From: Pedobacter sp. MC2016-05 | Lineage (GTDB): Bacteria; Bacteroidota; Bacteroidia; Sphingobacteriales; Sphingobacteriaceae | Assembly: GCF_026239735.1 (NCBI RefSeq) | Contig: NZ_JAPIVT010000020.1 | Span: 1-64,000 of the forward strand | Reading direction: 5' to 3' | DNA length: 64,000 nucleotides | Part shown: in pieces, positions 53,764 through 62,872 of the stretch | Position numbering within the stretch: the first letter of the stretch is position 1 | How the letters are laid out: each line of letters starts with the position of its first letter | The notes under the pieces: generated by a model | What the model was told of the DNA's origin: nothing | The model's database searches: none | What the model saw: only the letters and a program-made list of their open reading frames with translations | Translations under genes and position numbers: made by a program

Positions 53764-54690
53764 TTATTTCTTCAATCCTTCAATCACTTTCCTTTTTACT
53801 TTAATAATGGTTCCGTGTTTATGTCCTTCTGGTACCGACACCTCCGAAGTCACATCTTTAAAGTTTTTAAAATCTGATGTTTTGTAAGCTGAATAAATTT
53901 TTTGGCCATAAGCATCAAAATAAATCAACCAATCGTTTTTCACTTTAACCACTGTTGGCCCTTCAGTTAGCTTAGGACTGAAAGTTTCTGAAACATCTTT
54001 ATAAGGACCTAAAGCATCCTGCCCAAAAGCTACCTTTAAATTTCTGTTGGGACGGGTATTATCCTTCAACACCAAAACATAATCTTTTGCGGCCCGTTTC
54101 ACAATTACCGCATCAATTACACTAAAACCAGGATCTAAAAACAATTTAGGTTTTGAGAAATTGATAAAGTCTTTGGTGGTGACGCTGTACATCCGATGAT
54201 TATTCTCTTCTTCTTCAATACCTTTAGCAAAACGGAATGGAATGGTTGATGCCCAGATCATTACGAATTCGGCTTTCTCCTTGTCATAAAAAATTTCTGG
54301 TGCCCAAACATTTACCGTTTTAGGTTCACTTTCCATTACCGGAAGAAATTTCTGCTCGCTCCAGTTAATCAAATCCTTTGAGCTGGCATAACCAAAACCT
54401 TTGTCGCCTTTCCAGCTGCATGTCCACACTAAATGAAAAGTTCCATCTGGTCCTTGTACAATGGATGGGTCGCGTAAAACTTTCTGTGTACCAACTTCCG
54501 GTTTTAAGAAAGTTTCATTTAAATCTGTCCAATGATAAGCGTCATAACTGTATAAAAAGCGTAAACCATCAGTTGCTGGTTCATGGAACGAAGTAAATAG
54601 ATACCCTTGTTTTGAACAAGATGTTAATCCGCACAACGACAGTCCGATGATGGCTAAACGTAATGTTGATATGAACTTTGCTTTAAACAT
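53764..54690 (-). CDS. GH43-like lipoprotein glycosidase
   Basis: 308 residues. Lipoprotein signal with LCGLTSCSKQ (lipobox Cys near 26), so membrane-anchored. The five-bladed propeller shows the family blade motifs: VLRDPSIVQGPDGTFHLVWT (Asp base), FGYASSKDLINWSEQKFLPV, VNVWAPEIFYDKEKAEFVMIWAS (APE motif with the pKa-modulating acid) and KLTEGPTVVKVKNDWLIYFDAYG (EGPT with the general-acid Glu). All three catalytic carboxylates are recognisable, so it should be active. Arabinofuranosidase, xylosidase or exo-beta-1,3-galactosidase activities exist in GH43; here galactan or arabinan side chains are most likely. Confidence 0.88.
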   Translation of the reverse strand: MFKAKFISTLRLAIIGLSLCGLTSCSKQGYLFTSFHEPATDGLRFLYSYDAYHWTDLNETFLKPEVGTQKVLRDPSIVQGPDGTFHLVWTCSWKGDKGFGYASSKDLINWSEQKFLPVMESEPKTVNVWAPEIFYDKEKAEFVMIWASTIPFRFAKGIEEEENNHRMYSVTTKDFINFSKPKLFLDPGFSVIDAVIVKRAAKDYVLVLKDNTRPNRNLKVAFGQDALGPYKDVSETFSPKLTEGPTVVKVKNDWLIYFDAYGQKIYSAYKTSDFKNFKDVTSEVSVPEGHKHGTIIKVKRKVIEGLKK

Positions 54691-54712
54691 TTATTATTTT
54701 TTATTTTAACTC

Positions 54713-54801
54713 CGTCTTTCCCGCGTAGGCGGGAATCTTAATGCAATAGCCAAGTAATGGTTGCAATCGCTTTAAGATTCCCAACTAAATTGGGAATGAC
54801 G
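54713..54801. repeat. Family-C inverted repeat (CGTCTTTCCCGCG...GGGAATGACG)
   Basis: CGTCTTTCCCGCGTAGGCGGGAATCTTAATGC and TTTAAGATTCCCAACTAAATTGGGAATGACG form a long imperfect hairpin, each arm itself a small hairpin. A third repeat type, seen once here. Confidence 0.85.
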
Positions 54802-54863
54802 ACCGGCCTAACAAACCATTTAAGGCTTTGCCTTGAACCTCGCACTAGCGACAAACCAAACTT

Positions 54864-56264
54864 TTAAACCTTATCCAAAACCAAAACCCAGTCATTACCA
54901 TTTGCAGGTTCTCCTGGCGGATTGAATTCTTTTGTTCCCTTATTCTCAAACTCACCAATTGTTGTGAATTTTCCTGTCCGTGGATCGTACCACGAAGCCT
55001 TCACCTCATCTCCATCTATTTTGCCAAGCTGCACACTAAAAGTCTTACCGGTGTAGGTGTAAAACATCGCGAATTCCTCTCCTCGTGTGGCTAAAACTTT
55101 ATCATATCGTTCTCCATTGGTTTCTGCAACCATTGTTTGATCAGGTACCCGATCAAAATAAGAACGTGATAAAATTAAGTCTTTCAAAAACTTCATTTGC
55201 TGTGCTCCCGGAGCGTTTATTGCGGTAATCCACTGATCTTTAGGACCGTAAGCAGGTTTCAAATCAGTTTTTTTGTACATCTGCATCACCGAATTATGGC
55301 CATAAGTGTAGCCGAAGGCTCCGGCAAAAACCGACCAATAGCCATATCTTCTTACATCAGCGTCGTTCCAGCGTGGCTGTGTAACATCATGCAATCCTTG
55401 CGGAATATCTTCGTATGACGGTTCACCATCAATGGTGGGTTTTGCTGGCTTCAGTTTATAATCGCTTTCAATGTATCTCCAGTTGTCTTCGCCATAATGC
55501 AATTTTTCTTTTGCTGAGGTATCTTGCTCATAACGGCGGTGGCCAGATTGAATCATGTCAAAATCATTCCATTTTGCATCGTGAAACCAAGCCGAAGAGG
55601 CCGTTCTGCCCCTTGGGTGAAAAGTGATCAAATGATTTGGATCATTTGCTCGCAGCGCTTCCCCAATCGCATTCCAAACCTTTAAACCGTCAGTTCCCTT
55701 TATGTCACCACCATTTAACCAGATAATGTTCCACTTATCACGGTATCTTTTTGCAAGGAATTCAGCATACTTTTTTGCCTGAGCCTCATTTACTTTTTTC
55801 TCTTTCACATTTGTTCCCCAAACTGGAACAAGTGCCATATAAAGTCCTTTTTCAGCAGCTTTGTCAACCACATAATCAATATGATCCCAATAATCGTAAG
55901 CAGTAGAATCTTTATAATCGTTTTGCTCGGTTAAAACTGGTTTAGAAACATCTTTATTCACCAAAGCAGAATCGCCATAAATATTTTTAGCGGCCACATC
56001 ATGCAAAACCATCACCTGAATGACATTGAAACCTTTTTGTTTTCTATCTTCCAGGTAAGTATTGGTTTCTTCCCGATTCAAGCGACTAAATAATAACCAA
56101 CCCGTATCACCTAACCAAAAAAAAGGTTTTCCATCTCCGGTAGAAAAATATCTTCCATTTTCAGAAATCAATAGACTTTTATCACCAAAATGTGGTTTAT
56201 CCTTGCATCCAAATGCCAGGATTGATACTAAGAAAACCAGAGATAGTTTAAATTTTAAATTCAT
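54864..56264 (-). CDS. GH140 (apiosidase-like, DUF4038) lipoprotein
   Basis: 466 residues. Lipoprotein signal LVSILAFGC with lipobox Cys20. The TIM barrel starts with NGRYFSTGDGKPFFWLGDTGWLLF, the DUF4038 signature. Candidate catalytic residues are Asp187 in IIWLNGGDIKG and a Glu in TIDGEPSYEDIP (Glu281 or Glu285). A C-terminal Ig-like sandwich (~375-466) ends the protein. Characterised GH140 enzymes remove beta-D-apiose side chains from rhamnogalacturonan II, so this gene points to RG-II side-chain breakdown in addition to RG-I. The next gene upstream (DUF4955) ends 4 bp before it. Family assignment strong; the apiose target is inferred from the family. Confidence 0.9.
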   Translation of the reverse strand: MNLKFKLSLVFLVSILAFGCKDKPHFGDKSLLISENGRYFSTGDGKPFFWLGDTGWLLFSRLNREETNTYLEDRKQKGFNVIQVMVLHDVAAKNIYGDSALVNKDVSKPVLTEQNDYKDSTAYDYWDHIDYVVDKAAEKGLYMALVPVWGTNVKEKKVNEAQAKKYAEFLAKRYRDKWNIIWLNGGDIKGTDGLKVWNAIGEALRANDPNHLITFHPRGRTASSAWFHDAKWNDFDMIQSGHRRYEQDTSAKEKLHYGEDNWRYIESDYKLKPAKPTIDGEPSYEDIPQGLHDVTQPRWNDADVRRYGYWSVFAGAFGYTYGHNSVMQMYKKTDLKPAYGPKDQWITAINAPGAQQMKFLKDLILSRSYFDRVPDQTMVAETNGERYDKVLATRGEEFAMFYTYTGKTFSVQLGKIDGDEVKASWYDPRTGKFTTIGEFENKGTKEFNPPGEPANGNDWVLVLDKV

Positions 56265-56267
56265 CTA

Positions 56268-59200
56268 TTAAATTTTGTTGATGATGATTACCTCATCGCC
56301 CGTTCCGACCTTATTTAGTTTTACAATTGCTCCTGCGTTTATTTTTTCTTCTTTCAGGATCTTTCCGTTTCGCGTATTTAAAACTTTCATACTAAACTTC
56401 CCAGCCACTTTACTGAGGTCGAGATCGATTGATTCGCCTGATGCATTGTACAAAATGTAGGCTTTGCCTGTATTTTCCAATCCATATTGCCCGGCAGATT
56501 TCCCGCCAGGAAGAAAGGCTTTCATGAAGGAAACAGTGCTTAAGAATTTTTTATCAAACCCTTGAATATTGGAAAGTGAACCGCCAGCCATGAAAGTAGC
56601 CCAGCCGAGAGAATCGTAATTATCGCCTGAATAGATGACAGCTTTCGTTGGAAACTTCTCCTTATATTCAGAAACTGCATGGTAAACTTCTTCAAACGAA
56701 GTTTTCTTTGGTTTCAACAAACGGGCATGTTGCCTTGGCGCCAAATTAAGGCCGCCTTTAGGTGCATAAGCAGTTCCATCTGCCTGGTAATGCCAATATC
56801 TGATATCAATCAAATCGACCACATCTGCCCTTGACTTATCGGCCAGGATTGCATCTTGAACGTCCTTAGTTACACTTAAACCAATAATCGGATGCGTGCC
56901 GGTTTCCTTTTCCCATTCTTTAATGGTGTCAATCCAGAATTGTACAAAATGTAGCGGACCGGTAAATTCTGCACCAATAAGTTGAATCACGCCAGAGTTT
57001 CCATCAAAGTTTTCCAGACATTTTCTGATGTACGCTTTGTGGATCGCTTTGCGATTTTCATTACTGATATCATAAAACTGTTCAGCCATAAAAATTCTTT
57101 TGTCGCCAGCATAAGGTACAGGTTCTGGGAACCCAGTATTATTAATGTTGTTGGCCGTACGCCATGGAAAATCGGCATAATGAGCACCTGCTTCTATGAT
57201 ATTATGCTGAAAATAGTTTTGATGAATCAAGACCAGACTTTTTTGATCGGCGAGATTTGCAAAAGTTTTTAGCCTATCCCAATACCAAAGATTATATTTT
57301 GTGATGTCGTACTTACTCAAACCATCCCAAGCCTTTTCCTGTCCGCTACGTGCGAAAGGCAACTCATAAAATGGCGCCCAAACTTCACCGTCCATTCTGC
57401 GAATGCGTTCGTGATCATCTCTCCTTCTATCGTACCATAGCCCATAATTATGATCCAAAACTTTTACAGAACCATTTTGCATAGAGTCTGTAATTTCATT
57501 CAAATCATCGGTAAGACCATTTCCTTCACGACCAGGAACGAAACGCGTAGCATGGAATTTAGTTTTCTTCAACCCATACGGGCGGGCACTTCCATTCCAC
57601 CAGGGTACATCCTGGCGATTGCCCACCACCACTTCGTTACCGCGAACCAGCCAGCCATTTTTGACGGTCATCGCCTCGGCAAGCATTGGTTGAATTACTT
57701 TCTCTACGCCAATTTTATCAATGCTTTTTGCTTGGTTTAACTCTGTAGAGATTTTATTTCTTTCTGTTGCCGAATCAATATATCCGGAAATAGTTAGCGC
57801 AGATTTATAGGCTAACTTGGTTAATTTCTGAGCCACATCAACAGGTGGACTGCTCGAAGCCTCGGTTTCTACCGGAAGTAAAAATGTTCTTCCTTCAACT
57901 TCATTTCCTAATCGATCTTTAAGCTGTGCATAATACAAACTCCTTGGCTGGATTTGTTCGTTCGACATGTCCCAGTAACCATTTCCAGAAAACTGTGCCC
58001 ATGTTCCAAACGCCCAGTTTTGAGCGGTTGGTGGCTGAGGATTATCAACCCTTGCTGCACTGCATTGCCAAAAAACACTGTTAGCGGCGCTCCAGCCAGC
58101 ACCCTGCCCATCCTGACCACGATTTAAATAACTTAAGGCTTGCCCATCTACGTTTACGATATCAAACAAAACGCCAGATGCCCAACTATCTATGGCACCA
58201 CTAAAACTGAAAGGCAGATAGGATTGGCATTGTACAAAAACATTTGGTCCTGGTGCACAAAAGCCAACGGCAAAATCGTGGTAACCAAATTCAGCATACA
58301 ATCTTTGAAACAGCGTTTGTTGTCCTGTGGTAAAAAAAGTATTTCTTCTTTCTCCGCCAATCTCTGAAATCGGCGCAAATGATTTGCAATCTTCAACAGT
58401 AATGCGTTTTGAAGTTTCTAAAACATCTACCGCTGAGCCGGCGAAGTGTTCAAAAACAACCTGTCGAACCCAAGCATCTTGCGCATTCTCAAGGCAAATA
58501 GCCGTCCAGCGATGATATTCATCTTTAATATTTTCTTTTTGATAATCGGATTCTATTTTTAAATTTTCAACTCCCGCATTGTTGATTCTTCCATTCCAGT
58601 CATATTTTGAAACGGTTGCGCCACCGAATTTAGCATCTAATGCGATGGTAAGTGGCGCATCAAGAGTAATTGTAGAACCATTTATTGCCCTGATCTTTCT
58701 ATCCCAGCGGATATCTCTTGTCCCCGGTTTCCAGCCCAAAGCACTCTCGCCACCGCCAAACTCAGCAGTTTTTAAGGTTTCAATCCAATCTTTTGTAGAT
58801 GGACGGTTAATCAAAATTTGATCGCCGACTTTAAAACCATTGATACTAGACAAGGTGAGCTGATTTGCGTTTACAGGAACATAATTATTGGTGATGGCCA
58901 CTGGATTTTGTTCTGACCGATCATTTTTGCCCAATATTCTAATTACCCCAATCCGATCTAAGCCAGTTGCAAAAATTTCCGTGCCACCAACGCCAAAGCC
59001 ACTACCACGAAGAACCACACCTGAAGCTGAAATTTTCAGGGTGCCTGCCACCTCGTAAGTTCCTTTTTCGAGTAAAATAGCACCACGCAAGCCATCTTTC
59101 CCGATAGGTAACTTTGAAACATAATTAATCGCAGATTGAATTCTTATGGTGGCATCTCCCTTCGAAACCGGAACCACTACTTTGATTGTGGCATCTGGAA

Positions 59201-59420
59201 TCGCTTTTTCACCACCCATGTAACCTGCATAAGAAAAATCTGGAATGCGATTTCCCTCGGCATCAGGAGTGTAGGCCAATTTGCCATCCTTGCCTTTGTA
59301 AAGCGGTTTGGGTGGTTCAACTGGTTTTGTTTTTTGAGCAAAAGAAACACTGATCAACAAAAAAAGTAAGGCCAGAATAGACAGTACTTTAGAATAATAT
59401 ATGTGGTTAGTTTTTGGCAT
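56268..59420 (-). CDS. DUF4955 secreted beta-helix protein
   Basis: About 1050 residues from ATG 59420; the frame stays open to ATG 59471, but those 17 codons (MIASCLAMTISV...) translate a family-A repeat. Signal LLFLISVSFAQK. N-terminal pectate-lyase-like right-handed beta-helix (~100-560): TIRIQSAINYVSKLPIGKDGLRGAILLEKGTY, ISASGVVLRGSGFGVGGTEI, RQVVFEHFAGSAVDVLETSKRITVEDCKSF. The second half (~650-1000) resembles a TIM-barrel: YDITKYNLWYWDRLKTFANLADQ, LIHQNYFQHNIIEAGAHYADFPW, NFDGNSGVIQLIGAEFTGPLHF. A small C-terminal domain ends it. Secreted; polysaccharide lyase or hydrolase role inferred; function unproven. Confidence 0.8.
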   Translation of the reverse strand: MPKTNHIYYSKVLSILALLFLLISVSFAQKTKPVEPPKPLYKGKDGKLAYTPDAEGNRIPDFSYAGYMGGEKAIPDATIKVVVPVSKGDATIRIQSAINYVSKLPIGKDGLRGAILLEKGTYEVAGTLKISASGVVLRGSGFGVGGTEIFATGLDRIGVIRILGKNDRSEQNPVAITNNYVPVNANQLTLSSINGFKVGDQILINRPSTKDWIETLKTAEFGGGESALGWKPGTRDIRWDRKIRAINGSTITLDAPLTIALDAKFGGATVSKYDWNGRINNAGVENLKIESDYQKENIKDEYHRWTAICLENAQDAWVRQVVFEHFAGSAVDVLETSKRITVEDCKSFAPISEIGGERRNTFFTTGQQTLFQRLYAEFGYHDFAVGFCAPGPNVFVQCQSYLPFSFSGAIDSWASGVLFDIVNVDGQALSYLNRGQDGQGAGWSAANSVFWQCSAARVDNPQPPTAQNWAFGTWAQFSGNGYWDMSNEQIQPRSLYYAQLKDRLGNEVEGRTFLLPVETEASSSPPVDVAQKLTKLAYKSALTISGYIDSATERNKISTELNQAKSIDKIGVEKVIQPMLAEAMTVKNGWLVRGNEVVVGNRQDVPWWNGSARPYGLKKTKFHATRFVPGREGNGLTDDLNEITDSMQNGSVKVLDHNYGLWYDRRRDDHERIRRMDGEVWAPFYELPFARSGQEKAWDGLSKYDITKYNLWYWDRLKTFANLADQKSLVLIHQNYFQHNIIEAGAHYADFPWRTANNINNTGFPEPVPYAGDKRIFMAEQFYDISNENRKAIHKAYIRKCLENFDGNSGVIQLIGAEFTGPLHFVQFWIDTIKEWEKETGTHPIIGLSVTKDVQDAILADKSRADVVDLIDIRYWHYQADGTAYAPKGGLNLAPRQHARLLKPKKTSFEEVYHAVSEYKEKFPTKAVIYSGDNYDSLGWATFMAGGSLSNIQGFDKKFLSTVSFMKAFLPGGKSAGQYGLENTGKAYILYNASGESIDLDLSKVAGKFSMKVLNTRNGKILKEEKINAGAIVKLNKVGTGDEVIIINKI

Positions 59421-59445
59421 TAATGTTATTCTATTTACGCTTATG

Positions 59446-59518
59446 GTCATTGCGAGGCAGGAAGCAATCATACTACGGTAGCCTTCGCTTTATGGTTGCT
59501 TGGTGCATCGCAATGACG
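59446..59518. repeat. Family-A inverted repeat upstream of the DUF4955 gene
   Basis: GTCATTGCGAGGCAGGAAGCAATCATAC and TATGGTTGCTTGGTGCATCGCAATGACG form the hairpin between PL1 and the DUF4955 gene. Confidence 0.88.
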
Positions 59519-59583
59519 ACACGGTCATACATGGTGCTTAGTATTATTTATTTTTCACGCTAAACTTTTCAATTCAACTTCCT

Positions 59584-61215
59584 TTAAGGCCTTACCTTAC
59601 TTACATCAACCAAACTATTTAAATATACTTCGATATTGGCATAACCTGATTTCGAAATTTTTGCTGCGTCACTGGCATCCTTAGGGTTCAAACCATTTTT
59701 AGTTTCCCAGGCATCTGGAATCCCATCTTTATCCGAATCGAGGTAAGCTTTACCTTTGTATTCAGGATAACCACCAACTTGTGCAATATCAGAAATAATT
59801 CCTTTTTTGTATGAATCAGCTGGCAAGCGGCGTTTCACATAATTCTGAGCAGCCGGAAGTTTTCCATCTTCTACATGCTCAATTTTACCTGTTGATACCT
59901 GTTTTACAATACGCTTGTCTACCGCATCACGAATAGGTAAAGATGCACCAGCATTTGCTAAAACATACTCATACGCTTTTTTGGTTTCGATGATCGAAAT
60001 TTTTGCCATTGTAAGTGGTTTATTGACACGGATAGAATCTAGCAACTTCTGCATATCACGTTTGCTTTCTGGCTGAACGCCACCATCCCAATTGTTTTTG
60101 GTTACTTTTTCATTGCCTTCAACAATATTTCCTATTACGTAAGCCTTGCCAAACTCATTTTTGAACCTGATATCTCTTCCCGATTCTGGCTTCAAAATAC
60201 GATAAGAAATTGGCTGACCTGCAGGCGTTATTGGACCTGGTTTATAATAATTGTTCACAAAGCTATAAAATGAAGCATTATCGCCACCATCGGCGCTTCT
60301 ATTCCACCAGTTAAAAATTACGTTGTTCGCGAAACCAAAATCACCATACATCCCAACAGAAGGATTTCTTGCAATATTCGAAGCCCAAAGGTTACGCATG
60401 AACGTAGAATTTAATCCACCAATGGTACTTCCGAAGGCATGGTTATAAGTGTCTAAGGCTTCAGAAAAGATCGAATTTTGAATGGTTACATTCACCGTTG
60501 GAAGTTTTTCTGGTTTAGAACCGTCTTTCGGATCATAAACATGGCGGTAAATAGACATGTTTTCATCTAATCCCCAACTTGCTGAAACGTGATCAATCAT
60601 GATGTTTCCAACAGGATTGCCGCCGATTGCGTCATCTCTACGGGTAACGTCAGTTGCACCACGGCGGAAACGCATGTAACGAATCACGACATCGTGCGTA
60701 TTAATCCAAACCGATTCTCCCGCAATACAAACCCCATCGCCAGGTGCACTTTGACCAGCGATGGTAACGTATGGCGCGCGAATAATCAGTGGTGTTTTTA
60801 ATTTGATAATTCCTGCAACGTTAAACACAATAATGCGGGCACCACCTTGTTCGCAAGCTTCACGTAAAGTTCCTTTACCTGAATCTTCCAGACTGGTCAC
60901 TACATAAACTTTTCCACCGCGACCGCCAAATGAGTAGGCTCCTCCACCTTCAGCACCTGGAAAAGCAACTATTTTTGATTGTGGTAAATCGGCTGGTTTT
61001 GCAGCCCAAGGAATGTAAGGTTTGCCTTGCTTTGCTTCAGCATCAACGATAGGTTTTACCTTTAGAAACTGTAATTCCGATTGCTCTTCAATACTTTTTA
61101 AAAGTGAATCGGCTCTTTTTTCCATTGCTTCGGGGATAACCGGGTACTGTGCAAAAGCAACATTTCCGATACCACATAACACAGCAATGCTAAAAATAGA
61201 ATTCCACTTACGCAT
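59584..61215 (-). CDS. PL1-family pectate lyase (copy 1)
   Basis: 543 residues with signal peptide (GNVAFAQYP). The PL1 beta-helix catalytic domain spans roughly 80-420: VAFPGAEGGGAYSFGGRGGKVYVVTSLEDSG at the start, VRIIVFNVAG-like AGIIKL strand, VVIRYMRFRRGATDVTRRDDAIGGNPVGNIMIDHVSASWGLDENMS with the Asp ligands and Ca region, and NSTFMRNLWASNIARNPSVG. The C-terminal DSDKDGIPDAWETKNGLNP repeat is a thrombospondin-type-3/calcium-binding motif. It cleaves homogalacturonan by beta-elimination on the cell surface or in the periplasm. The ATG lies 1 bp from the stop of copy 2, with which it is clearly paralogous. Confidence 0.94.
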   Translation of the reverse strand: MRKWNSIFSIAVLCGIGNVAFAQYPVIPEAMEKRADSLLKSIEEQSELQFLKVKPIVDAEAKQGKPYIPWAAKPADLPQSKIVAFPGAEGGGAYSFGGRGGKVYVVTSLEDSGKGTLREACEQGGARIIVFNVAGIIKLKTPLIIRAPYVTIAGQSAPGDGVCIAGESVWINTHDVVIRYMRFRRGATDVTRRDDAIGGNPVGNIMIDHVSASWGLDENMSIYRHVYDPKDGSKPEKLPTVNVTIQNSIFSEALDTYNHAFGSTIGGLNSTFMRNLWASNIARNPSVGMYGDFGFANNVIFNWWNRSADGGDNASFYSFVNNYYKPGPITPAGQPISYRILKPESGRDIRFKNEFGKAYVIGNIVEGNEKVTKNNWDGGVQPESKRDMQKLLDSIRVNKPLTMAKISIIETKKAYEYVLANAGASLPIRDAVDKRIVKQVSTGKIEHVEDGKLPAAQNYVKRRLPADSYKKGIISDIAQVGGYPEYKGKAYLDSDKDGIPDAWETKNGLNPKDASDAAKISKSGYANIEVYLNSLVDVSKVRP

Positions 61216-61216
61216 A

Positions 61217-62872
61217 TTAGTTAGGTTTTACGGTTGAAACATTGACAACGCTGTTCAAATAAACTTCGATGTTTGAATAACCACTTTTCGAAATTTTTGC
61301 AGCGTCAGATGCATCCTTCGGGTTTAATCCGTTTTTCAATTCGTATGCATCTGGCATACCATCGTTATCAGCATCTTTATAAGGCGTACCTTTATATTCT
61401 GGATAACCACCCACTTGACTTACATCGGTTATAATACCCATTTTGTAAGAATCTTTTGGTAACCGACGGTGTTCGAAATCTTTCTCTGGTAACTTTACCC
61501 CTTCAATAAAATCAATTTTACCAGTTGTAACCTGCTTAATTACCCGTGTATCCACCGGATCTCTTTTTGGTAAATTAGCACCAACATGGGTAAGTACGTA
61601 ATCTTTGGCTTGTAAAGTTGGTAAAATGGTAATTTTTGCCATTGGGAAGGGCTTTCTCACCCTCATTGCTGCAAAGTATGGAGAAGCCTGCTCAAACGTC
61701 ATTAGCTCGCCTTTTTTATCTTCAAGCTGCACACCACCATCCCAGTTATTTTTAGTTACTTTCTCATTTCCTTCGATAATATTTCCTTCTACGTAAGCAC
61801 GACCGAAAACCACATAGGACAGTTTACTACGACCGCTTTCTGGTTTTAAAATCCGGTAGCTGATCGGTTCTTTTAAGTTGGTAACCGGTCCGGGTTTGTA
61901 ATAGTTATTTACGATATTAAATAGCGCTGTATAATCTCCACCATCTGTAGAGCGGTTATTCCAGTTGAAAACCACGTTGTTTGCGAAATTGAAAATTCCA
62001 TTCCAACCAATTGAAGGATTTCTGGCACCATTATCGGCCCAAAGGTTACGCATAAAAGTACAGTTTTCACCACCTAAGGTACTACCGAAAGCGTGGTTCC
62101 AGGTATCCAAAGCTTCAGAGAAGATCGAGTTTTGAATGGTGATGTTCACCGTCGCTAATTTATCTTCGATTTTACCCGTGCTATCATTGTACATGTGGCG
62201 GTACATCGACATATTCTCATCTAAACCCCAACTTGCCGAAACGTGGTCAATCATAATGTTACCTACCGGATTTCCACCAATCGCATCATCGCGGCGACCT
62301 ACAAAGGTCTCGCCCCTTCTGAAACGCATGAACCGAACAATTACATCGTGTGTATTTAACCACACCGATTCTCCAGCCACGCAAACGCCATCACCCGGAG
62401 CAGTTTGACCTGCAATAGTAATATAAGGCGCACGTATAATTAACGGCGTTTTTAACCGAATGATACCAGCAACGTTGAAAACAACGATACGGGCTCCACC
62501 CTGTTCACAGGCATCGCGTAACGAACCTGGACCACTGTCGTTTAGATTTTTAACTACAATAACTCTTCCGCCGCGACCACCAAAACTATATGCGCCGCCA
62601 CCTTCAGCACCTGGGAAGGCAATGATATCCGATTGAGGCAAGTCAGTTGGACGACCAGCCCAAGGAATATAAGGCTTTCCTTGCTTAGCTTCTTGCTCGA
62701 TAATGGGCTTAGCTTTCTCCCAAGCAACATCTGATTGATGATAAGCAGCTTTCATCATTGAATCTGATGCTTTTTTAACATCAGCCGGAATGTTGGGGTA
62801 TTGTGCAAAAGCCGAACCAGCTGAGAGTATTAATGCTGATGAAAATAGTAGGTTTAAAATGTTCTTTTTCAT
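61217..62872 (-). CDS. PL1-family pectate lyase (copy 2)
   Basis: 551 residues with signal peptide (LSAGSAFAQYP). Full-length paralogue of the copy at 59584-61215: IIAFPGAEGGGAYSFGGRGGRVIVVKNLNDSGPGSL, VIVRFMRFRRGETFVGRRDDAIGGNPVGNIMIDHVSASWGLDENMSMY, NCTFMRNLWADNGARNPSIGWNG and a C-terminal calcium-type repeat DADNDGMPDAYELKNGLNPKDASDAAKISKSGYSNIEVYLNSVV. The catalytic and calcium residues of the helix are kept in both copies, so the pair may differ in endo/exo mode or methylation preference rather than activity. It is the first enzyme gene after the partial SusD, separated from it by the hairpin terminator. Confidence 0.94.
   Translation of the reverse strand: MKKNILNLLFSSALILSAGSAFAQYPNIPADVKKASDSMMKAAYHQSDVAWEKAKPIIEQEAKQGKPYIPWAGRPTDLPQSDIIAFPGAEGGGAYSFGGRGGRVIVVKNLNDSGPGSLRDACEQGGARIVVFNVAGIIRLKTPLIIRAPYITIAGQTAPGDGVCVAGESVWLNTHDVIVRFMRFRRGETFVGRRDDAIGGNPVGNIMIDHVSASWGLDENMSMYRHMYNDSTGKIEDKLATVNITIQNSIFSEALDTWNHAFGSTLGGENCTFMRNLWADNGARNPSIGWNGIFNFANNVVFNWNNRSTDGGDYTALFNIVNNYYKPGPVTNLKEPISYRILKPESGRSKLSYVVFGRAYVEGNIIEGNEKVTKNNWDGGVQLEDKKGELMTFEQASPYFAAMRVRKPFPMAKITILPTLQAKDYVLTHVGANLPKRDPVDTRVIKQVTTGKIDFIEGVKLPEKDFEHRRLPKDSYKMGIITDVSQVGGYPEYKGTPYKDADNDGMPDAYELKNGLNPKDASDAAKISKSGYSNIEVYLNSVVNVSTVKPN

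Noticed and set aside
5956-59518. CRISPR array from the recurring ~25-nt repeat arms
   Set aside because: Copies are kilobases apart, inverted within each element, and not separated by regular spacers; no cas genes are present.
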